A stretch of 5,115 nt of DNA, taken from contig JAFPYQ010000124.1 in assembly GCA_017394475.1 (NCBI GenBank), forward strand, positions 1-5,115. The letters are read 5' to 3'. Position numbers and translations under genes: made by a program. The notes beneath the pieces are model-generated. The model was given only the letters and a program-made list of their open reading frames with translations, was not told the DNA's origin and did no database searches. Of the stretch, positions 1 to 4,008 are shown in pieces. Source of the DNA: Oscillospiraceae bacterium (lineage in GTDB: Bacteria > Bacillota > Clostridia > Oscillospirales > Ruminococcaceae). How positions within the stretch are numbered: the stretch's first letter is position 1; the number at the start of each line of letters is the position of its first letter.

Positions 1-126
1 CTGACCGGGCTGGGAAAGATACTTCTTGACTGTAAGCTCTGCGCCCTTGCCGAAAAGTATCTCAAGGGTCTCCTGTGTTACATGGACATGACGTGCTGAT
101 GTCTCAACTAAAATTTCCTTTGACAT
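1..126 (-). CDS. pduL: PduL-type phosphate acyltransferase, N-terminal part (runs off the left edge)
   Basis: Only the first 42 codons are present. They read MSKEILVETSARHVHV, then QETLEILFGKGAEL, and end in LSQPGQ. This is the start of the PduL phosphotransacylase family, which interconverts acyl-CoA and acyl-phosphate (propionyl or acetyl) and is unrelated to classical Pta. From family knowledge, the two histidines in RHVH (His13 and His15 here) are ligands of the active-site zinc pair; the remaining ligands lie outside the window. ATG at 126 is the start, because an AGAAAGGA ribosome site sits at 136-143 with 9 bases of spacing. Only nine residues precede the conserved SARHVH, so the N-terminal encapsulation peptide typical of microcompartment-associated PduL is absent. 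That points to a cytosolic role, probably acetate formation with acetate kinase (inference). It is transcribed leftward from its own promoter at 192-220. Confidence 0.88.
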   Translation of the reverse strand, partial: MSKEILVETSARHVHVTQETLEILFGKGAELTVKKYLSQPGQ

Positions 127-154
127 GATAATCTATCCTTTCTGATATGATCCA

Positions 155-174
155 AGCACTGTTATTCAAGTGCT
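155..174 (-). other. Short stem-loop in the pduL leader
   Basis: A perfect 6-bp inverted repeat (AGCACT / AGTGCT) with an 8-base loop lies in the roughly 60-base transcribed leader predicted for pduL, upstream of its ribosome site. It is not followed by a T run in the leftward direction, so it is not a terminator. It may affect transcript stability or translation, or it may be chance. Confidence 0.3.
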
Positions 175-191
175 GTAAAAGCTACCTCTCT

Positions 192-220
192 ATTATATCA
201 CTTTATTGCGGTAATGTCAA
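192..220 (-). promoter_or_regulatory. Consensus vegetative-sigma promoter for pduL
   Basis: On the minus strand, TTGACA (positions 220-215) and TATAAT (197-192) are separated by exactly 17 bases. Both hexamers and the spacer match the sigma-A/sigma-70 consensus without a mismatch. A transcript starting near 185 would have a leader of about 60 bases before the ATG at 126. A/T-rich DNA lies directly upstream and could act as an UP element. A strong housekeeping promoter fits a central fermentation enzyme. Confidence 0.85.
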
Positions 221-244
221 ATATTTTGAACAATTATTTTGAAC
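217..244. repeat. Direct repeat and imperfect palindrome abutting the pduL -35 box
   Basis: ATTTTGAAC occurs at 223-231 and again at 236-244, a 13-bp period. The first copy also forms a palindrome with the -35 box: TCAAA-TAT-TTTGA at 217-229. The site overlaps and adjoins the -35 hexamer, where a repressor or activator would act. The overall shape loosely resembles a clostridial Rex operator (TTGT...ACAA), but it does not fit that consensus well, so no regulator is named. Confidence 0.4.
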
Positions 245-340
245 GAGGCAGTATAAGTATATCATGATAGAACAAATAATATGACAATGTACATTTTAGA
301 CAAATTTCAACACGGGTTTTTTAGCATATTTTAGAATTTA

Positions 341-375
341 GTGAATTTATGATAAAATTCACATTATATTCACAT
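341..375. promoter_or_regulatory. Operator-like palindrome plus direct repeats upstream of the cheY-like operon
   Basis: GTGAATTT (341-348) and AAATTCAC (355-362) form a perfect 8-bp inverted repeat with a 6-base spacer. The right arm is also the first copy of a direct repeat, ATTCACAT at 357-364 and 368-375, with an 11-bp period (one helical turn). GTGAAT therefore occurs three times, once in one orientation and twice in the other. The cluster ends where a -35 element would lie for the -10-like box at 395-400. That placement suits a transcription activator, though a repressor is possible. Confidence 0.45.
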
Positions 376-394
376 ATAAAGGCGGATTTTGTAG

Positions 395-400
395 TATACT
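395..400 (+). promoter_or_regulatory. Possible -10 element of the cheY-like operon promoter
   Basis: TATACT differs from TATAAT at one position. There is no good -35 hexamer at 16-18 bases upstream; the nearest match, TTCACA at 369-374, is 20 bases away. Transcription would begin near 407, leaving a leader of about 100 bases. The weak -35 together with the repeats at 341-375 suggests an activator-dependent promoter, but other AT-rich sites in the region could also serve. Confidence 0.35.
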
Positions 401-506
401 ATTAAATGAATGTAATGGCTGTGTTTACAGTCAGGAAATATGATGATATGCCCTATGGCGGATAACCGTTATAAGGCTTCAATAACGTATAAAAGGAGTA
501 AGTGCT

Positions 507-878
507 ATGACTGCTGAGTCAATGAAAGTTCTTATCTGTGATGATTCCATGTTTGTTAGGAAGAAACTGGCAGCAGTTCTGAAGAATTGCGGTGTGGGTG
601 AGGTCATTGAGGCTTCTGACGGTGAACAGGCTGTCGAGATGTTCAAGGAAAACAAGCCCGATCTTACTCTTATGGATATAGTTATGCCCAAAATGACCGG
701 TGTGGAGGCTCTTAAGGCTATCCTTTCCGCAGATCCCAAGGCAAAGGTGGTAATGGCATCTTCCGTAGGTACTCAGGAAAACCTTAAGGAGGCTATAAAT
801 GCAGGTGCATTTGATTTCCTGCAGAAGCCTATATCCGATGCTCAGCTTGAAATGCTCATAAAAAAGATCACTAAGTAA
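507..878 (+). CDS. Stand-alone CheY-like response regulator receiver
   Basis: A 123-residue single receiver domain with no output domain. The active site is complete and falls at the same numbers as in E. coli CheY or within two residues of them: acidic pair Asp12-Asp13, phospho-acceptor Asp57 (in LMDIVMPKMTG), Ser85 at the switch Thr/Ser site, aromatic Phe104, and Lys107 in the QKP motif. It should be a phosphorylated cytosolic signalling protein acting by protein contact. ATG at 507 is supported by AAAGGAG at 492-498 with 8 bases of spacing; a later Met (residue 6) is less likely. The next gene, a CheX-type phosphatase fusion, starts 16 bases after the stop, so the two are probably one operon and partners. 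No histidine kinase, flagellar or other chemotaxis gene is visible, so whether it serves chemotaxis, another motility type, or a non-motility circuit is open. The symbol cheY is not assigned, because function rests on domain type only. Confidence 0.9.
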   Translation: MTAESMKVLICDDSMFVRKKLAAVLKNCGVGEVIEASDGEQAVEMFKENKPDLTLMDIVMPKMTGVEALKAILSADPKAKVVMASSVGTQENLKEAINAGAFDFLQKPISDAQLEMLIKKITK

Positions 879-886
879 GGGAGGAG
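879..886 (+). promoter_or_regulatory. Ribosome binding site that fixes the start of the CheX-fusion gene
   Basis: GGGAGGAG lies directly after the upstream stop codon. A GTG at 886 in the same frame would overlap this site and cannot use it. ATG at 895 is 8 bases downstream and is the preferred start. Another ATG at 890 runs straight into a TAA. Confidence 0.75.
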
Positions 887-894
887 TGGATGTA

Positions 895-1770
895 ATGTTT
901 ACACAGTTTTTTGGAAATTATCTTCTCAATAAGGGTCTTGTAAGCTCCGCTCAGCTCTCCCGTGCCCTCTCCGACCAGAAAAACACTCGTGCCAAGCTGG
1001 GTGTCCTTGCAATCAATGCAGGCTTTATGACCGCACAGCAGGTGGATGAAGTCCATGCAGAGCAGCAGAGAGTCGATATGAGAATGGGTGATCTTGCCGT
1101 AAGGATGGGCTATCTCACCAACGAACAGGTGGATATGCTCCTTTCACAGCAGGGAATGGCTCACCTGGCTTTGGGTCAGACTCTTATCGAGAGCGGCGTT
1201 ATGACAAATTCCGAATTTGCAGATGCCCTCAATAACTACAAGGCTGAAAATTCCCTTACCGATATTGACTTTGCCGATAAGACAGGCAACAAGATAAATG
1301 AGATAATAGCTCATTTCTATAATTTCGAGGGCGAGCCGCAGAAGGATCTGCTCACCGAGTATGTGACACTTCTTTTCAAGAATATCATCAGATTCATCGG
1401 TGATGACTTCACTCCCCTTTCCCCCGAAAAGATCCCCTCCACACGCTCATCCTTCTCTGCTATCCAGAAGACAGAAGGTGCATTCGTCTCCACTACCATA
1501 TTTGATGCAGCAGAATCCGCATATATCTCCTTTGCATCACGCTATGCAGGTGAAACTCTTACCGATGCCGATGAAATGGCAGATGCTGCTAACGGTGAAT
1601 TCCTCAACCTCCATAACGGACTTTTCACTGTCAATGTATCAAATGAGCGCAGCCAGGAGATAAAGCTTCTGCCTCAGGAATTCCAGAAGGGCGGCACTAT
1701 CCAGGGACCTGCTTACAGGATCGCTCTTGTATTCCCCTTCGGAACAGTATGCTTCTACATTGCTGTATGA
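895..1770 (+). CDS. Four MshEN-type motifs fused to a CheX-type phospho-CheY phosphatase domain
   Basis: A 291-residue soluble protein with no signal peptide or membrane span. Residues 5-115 contain four copies of a 24-residue motif, [R/K]-LG-x2-L-x3-G-x-[LMV]-T/S-x3-[LV]...Q, at 5-28, 34-57, 63-86 and 92-115, each separated by exactly five residues. This spacing is that of the MshEN domain, the c-di-GMP-binding fold named for MshE and related to the N-terminus of type II secretion ATPases. The basic first residue is kept in motifs 2 (Lys34) and 3 (Arg63) and replaced in 1 (Phe5) and 4 (Ala92). Residues about 130-291 look like a CheX domain: Glu235-Phe-Leu-Asn238, followed by LHNGLFTVNVSN, matches the E-x2-N motif that CheC/CheX/FliY use to dephosphorylate CheY-P. 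The CheY-like gene just upstream is the obvious substrate. Ligand binding by the repeats is inferred, not shown; they could instead be a protein-protein module. The assignment of both halves is by motif and spacing only. Confidence 0.75.
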   Translation: MFTQFFGNYLLNKGLVSSAQLSRALSDQKNTRAKLGVLAINAGFMTAQQVDEVHAEQQRVDMRMGDLAVRMGYLTNEQVDMLLSQQGMAHLALGQTLIESGVMTNSEFADALNNYKAENSLTDIDFADKTGNKINEIIAHFYNFEGEPQKDLLTEYVTLLFKNIIRFIGDDFTPLSPEKIPSTRSSFSAIQKTEGAFVSTTIFDAAESAYISFASRYAGETLTDADEMADAANGEFLNLHNGLFTVNVSNERSQEIKLLPQEFQKGGTIQGPAYRIALVFPFGTVCFYIAV

Positions 1771-1791
1771 TCTGATAAAAGCTAAAAGAAC

Positions 1792-1829
1792 GGCCCACGG
1801 TACTGTAATGTATCGTGGGTCTGTTTTAT
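1792..1829. terminator. Bidirectional rho-independent terminator between converging operons
   Basis: GGCCCACGGTAC (1792-1803) pairs with GTATCGTGGGTC (1810-1821) as 12 pairs, two of them G-U, around a 6-base loop. Rightward it is followed by TGTTTTAT, ending the CheX-fusion operon 21 bases after its stop. Leftward it begins 4 bases after the cbiJ stop and is followed by a T-rich run (TTCTTTTAGCTTTTA), so it probably also ends the cobalamin operon. Confidence 0.85.
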
Positions 1830-2563
1830 GATCTGAGCAGCATAATGAGCCCCCAGGCTTTGTTTATATAGTACCCTTCCTCAGAAGGCCGCTTTATTAT
1901 GATTATCTTCATCCCCAGCTTGTGGGCAGCGGAGATCTTTTCCGAAAATCCGCCCTCTTTGCCGCTGTCCTTTGTGACAAGGATATCACAGCCTTCAAAA
2001 TCGCGGGTGTTCTCATATTCAGAAAAGGGGCCATTCCCGCTGATGATGTCGGTAAATCCATGATCTCTGCAGATACGGGCATTTTCGGGAGAAGAATATA
2101 CCCTTATCCTTGAACGGTCGGCAAAGCACGAGAACAAAGGCACTTCCTTGCTGCCCATGGCAATAAAGATCCTGCCTTCGGTGTTTTTCAGATAGTCAGC
2201 CGCCTGTTTTGCATTATCCACATAGACAGCACTCTTATCCACGGGAGAGGGTTCTCTCTTGATACGGAAATATCGCCTTTCGGAATATCCGCTCTGTGCT
2301 ATGGCAGCTTTTATATTTGCAGTCACGTTCTCGGCATAGGGGTGTGTAGCATCCACCACTGCAGAGTAGCCGTTTTTTAAGAGCGCGCATATCTCGCTGA
2401 TACTCTTTTTTCCTATGAGCTTTCTGATATACGTAGATTCGGGCAGCAGATCACTGCCGTAATCCGTAGTTACACAGACATCCGCATATATCTTTGAGGA
2501 AACACAGCGTGCTGCGATCATCCTGCCCTCGGTAGTCCCACCGAATACGAGCAGCTTTTTCAT
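1826..2563 (-). CDS. cbiJ: Precorrin-6A (cobalt-precorrin-6A) reductase
   Basis: A 245-residue protein, full length for the CobK/CbiJ family. It carries the family's signatures in order: GGTTEGR at 8-14 (nucleotide-binding loop), VVDATHPYA at 69-77, TKDSGKEGG at 197-205, and KRP at 224-226. These enzymes use NAD(P)H to reduce precorrin-6A, or the cobalt form in the anaerobic route, during corrin ring synthesis in the cytosol. The anaerobic name cbiJ is chosen because the rest of the window looks like a strict anaerobe; sequence alone does not separate it cleanly from cobK. ATG at 2563 has AAGGTG 7 bases upstream. Its start overlaps the stop of the preceding gene by 4 bases (ATGA), implying translational coupling. 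It is the last gene of a leftward operon with the 102-residue unknown and the BtuD-like ATPase. No other corrin ring genes are in the window. Confidence 0.9.
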   Translation of the reverse strand: MKKLLVFGGTTEGRMIAARCVSSKIYADVCVTTDYGSDLLPESTYIRKLIGKKSISEICALLKNGYSAVVDATHPYAENVTANIKAAIAQSGYSERRYFRIKREPSPVDKSAVYVDNAKQAADYLKNTEGRIFIAMGSKEVPLFSCFADRSRIRVYSSPENARICRDHGFTDIISGNGPFSEYENTRDFEGCDILVTKDSGKEGGFSEKISAAHKLGMKIIIIKRPSEEGYYINKAWGLIMLLRS

Positions 2564-2868
2564 TGTTCTATCACCTTTTTGAGCCGCAGATCCACTACAT
2601 CGCCCTTGATGCCAAAATCATCCACCAGCTTCTGACCCTTGCGGATGATCCTGTCCTTGTTCTTCTTTACAAGTCCCAGAACGATATTATCCTGTGTATC
2701 CTTGGGTATGAGCCTGAGAAAATTCTCGAGCACTCCCGGAGTTGCCGCATTATCAAGCACGGGTTTGAGCAAAGACGGTATATCCTGTTCCTTTACATAT
2801 GGCAGCAGCATCCTGATTATAGCCGCATAATCCACATTGTCCACATCGAGTATGATACGCATTTTCAT
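2560..2868 (-). CDS. Unrecognised 102-residue protein between the ABC ATPase and cbiJ
   Basis: I do not recognise this family. The gene is real by context: it starts 3 bases after the ATPase stop, overlaps the cbiJ start by 4 bases, and fills the gap exactly. The protein begins with a short hydrophobic strand (MRIILDVDNVD), then has probable amphipathic helices and a lysine/arginine-rich stretch (KKNKDRIIRKGQKL, about 68-81), and ends in a charged tail. It has no Cys or His, no signal peptide and no membrane span, so it is probably a soluble, non-metalloprotein helical protein. ATG at 2868 is taken as the start. GGAG lies about 11 bases upstream within the ATPase's last codons, somewhat far, and a second ATG at 2862 is an alternative. 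Its place suggests a role tied to corrinoid uptake or synthesis, but nothing in the sequence shows which. Confidence 0.75.
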   Translation of the reverse strand: MKMRIILDVDNVDYAAIIRMLLPYVKEQDIPSLLKPVLDNAATPGVLENFLRLIPKDTQDNIVLGLVKKNKDRIIRKGQKLVDDFGIKGDVVDLRLKKVIEQ

Positions 2869-2871
2869 AAT

Positions 2872-3942
2872 TCATCGTTCTCCTGCCACATCAAGTATAA
2901 GTCGGTTTTTATCATTGATCTTTCCGAAATGATCAACAGTGCATATTATTTTTCTGCATTTTTTTGCTGCATCTATCGCCTGCTGTATATGCTCATCGGT
3001 TATCTCCTCAAAGGGCTCCTCGGAAATAAGCACCGATGCAAGGTGTTTGGCGGTTTGGTGATCCGTATCGTTCTTATGGAGCACGCCTGTCGCAAAGGGG
3101 GTGCCTTCTCGCTGTAAACGGCGCATGAGCATTGATGCGGTGCCGTTCCCGCCGATAATGAATATCTCCGGCTCCCCTTCACAGCGCTCGAGTTCTGCTG
3201 TTCCGTTCTGTTCGTCAACAGTGCCGCTTTCAAGAGAATACAGCTCCGAAATATATCCGTCTCTGAATATCTCCTCGGGTGTCCCCATGCGGTGTATGGT
3301 GTTGTTCTTGATGCATATCAACCTGTCTGCCAGCCGCAGGGCATATTCTATCTCATGCATGGATATTATGATAGTCATCCCGCCTCGTGCCAGCTCACGT
3401 ATCATACGGAAGAATTCAAGCCTTGCCTTTATATCAAGGAAGGATGTGGGCTCATCCAAAATAAGTATCTGCGGCTTCTGTGCGACAGCTCTTGCAAGCA
3501 TTATCTTCTGCCTCTGCCCGTCGGAGATCTGACAGAAACGCTCATCAGCGATACCTGCTGCTCTAACCAGGGATAAAGCCGCTCCCACCTCTGCCTTGTC
3601 CTCATCCGAGAGTATCCCCAGTGTTCCTGTGTAGGGATATCTGCCTGTTTCCACCACATCCCTGCAGGTGAGCATTTCGGGGAACACTCTTTCCGTGAAC
3701 ATCACTGCCAGCTTTTTGGCAAGCTCCGCAGGAGCTTTTTTTGATATATCCTCACTGTCAACATACACAGTGCCCGCCACAGGCGGCAGATGTGCCGACA
3801 GAGTTCGCAGCAGAGTTGTCTTGCCTGCACCGTTGGCACCTATAAGGCAGAGTATTTCGCCACTGTTGGCTGTAAAGCTAATATCACCGAGGACTATCCT
3901 TTTTACGCCGTAACCGGCACTGAGATCTTTTGTTTCAAGCAT
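2872..3942 (-). CDS. BtuD/FecE-family ABC transporter ATPase with an extra C-terminal domain
   Basis: A 356-residue protein from ATG 3942. Residues 1 to about 240 are an ABC ATPase: Walker A GANGAGKTT (35-43), signature ISDGQRQ (139-145), Walker B ILILDEP (159-165), D-loop SFLD (167-170), and H-loop His196. The usual Q-loop glutamine is replaced in MFTER (81-85), and the signature is SDGQ rather than SGGQ; both recur in FecE-type iron-siderophore/cobalamin ATPases as I recall the family. Residues about 258-356 add a domain not needed for ATPase function. It starts with IFIIGGNGTA (260-269), has GVLHKNDTD (286-294) and EPFEEI (309-314), and ends ICTVDHFGKIN...NR (333-347). A similar tail occurs in haloarchaeal BtuD-type proteins, from memory. 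The next genes, one of them cbiJ, favour a corrinoid substrate, but no permease or binding protein is adjacent. The start is uncertain: TTG at 3963 would add seven residues; neither start has a well-spaced ribosome site, and ATG at MLETKDL fits the family better. Confidence 0.85.
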   Translation of the reverse strand: MLETKDLSAGYGVKRIVLGDISFTANSGEILCLIGANGAGKTTLLRTLSAHLPPVAGTVYVDSEDISKKAPAELAKKLAVMFTERVFPEMLTCRDVVETGRYPYTGTLGILSDEDKAEVGAALSLVRAAGIADERFCQISDGQRQKIMLARAVAQKPQILILDEPTSFLDIKARLEFFRMIRELARGGMTIIISMHEIEYALRLADRLICIKNNTIHRMGTPEEIFRDGYISELYSLESGTVDEQNGTAELERCEGEPEIFIIGGNGTASMLMRRLQREGTPFATGVLHKNDTDHQTAKHLASVLISEEPFEEITDEHIQQAIDAAKKCRKIICTVDHFGKINDKNRLILDVAGER

Positions 3943-3979
3943 AGGGCATGTCAAAGCGCTCAACGCTGTTATCCATTTA

Positions 3980-4003
3980 CTCCCCCGCCGTATGACGGGG
4001 GAG
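3980..4003. other. GC-rich hairpin between htpG and the ABC ATPase gene
   Basis: CTCCCCCG (3980-3987) and CGGGGGAG (3996-4003) form a perfect 8-bp, almost all G-C stem with an 8-base loop, 5 bases after the htpG stop codon. No T run follows on either strand, so it is not a classical intrinsic terminator. It could be a weak or factor-assisted terminator or processing site, or, on the leftward transcript, it could bury the GGGGGAG that forms its own 3' arm. No clear promoter for the ATPase gene is visible in the 66 bases between the two genes. Confidence 0.6.
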
Positions 4004-4008
4004 ATCGA

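Larger units (their letters stand above)
127..506. other. AT-rich divergent intergenic region between pduL and the cheY-like gene
   Basis: These 380 bases hold no credible gene. What can be seen, left to right: the pduL ribosome site and leader with a small stem-loop (155-174); the pduL promoter (192-220); a 13-bp-period direct repeat beside its -35 box (223-244); a featureless AT-rich stretch (about 245-335); an 8+8 bp palindrome and an 11-bp-period direct repeat (341-375); a -10-like TATACT (395-400); and a leader of about 100 bases for the cheY-like gene. The only open frames are tiny ones without ribosome sites. No known riboswitch class was recognised. Confidence 0.7.

Noticed and set aside
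214..233. Rex operator at the pduL -35 box
   Set aside because: TGT...ACA ends are present, but the inner halves do not fit the TTGTTAA-N4-TTAACAA pattern without a shift, so it is kept only as an unnamed repeat.
406..465. A 19-codon frame (MNVMAVFTVRKYDDMPYGG) at the predicted transcription start of the cheY-like operon
   Set aside because: It has no ribosome site and would require leaderless translation. The similarity of its end to the short frame before the ATPase (ATGCCCTATG in both) is expected by chance in a window this size.
458..465. GCGGATAA, resembling a sigma-28 flagellar -10 element (GCCGATAA)
   Set aside because: No TAAA-like -35 lies at the required 14-16 bases; the nearest is GAAA at 19 bases.
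406..506. Possible c-di-GMP or other riboswitch in the cheY leader
   Set aside because: The leader is only about 100 bases, and conserved GEMM sequence blocks are not present; only small stems such as CTGT-GTTT-ACAG are seen.
479..739. Open frame of 86 codons on the minus strand
   Set aside because: It is antisense to the well-supported CheY-like gene and covers its ribosome site; no independent support.
886..894. GTG start giving a 294-residue CheX fusion
   Set aside because: The GTG overlaps the ribosome site; ATG at 895 is correctly spaced.
1646..1666. Mutated E-x2-N motif read as EMAD at residues 227-230
   Set aside because: A better alignment places the motif at E235-F-L-N238, followed by the family-like LHNGLF, so the motif is intact.
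2563..3117. Open frame of 184 codons on the plus strand
   Set aside because: It lies antisense to the 102-residue gene and the C-terminal domain of the ATPase, has no family-like sequence, and is explained by codon bias of the minus-strand genes.
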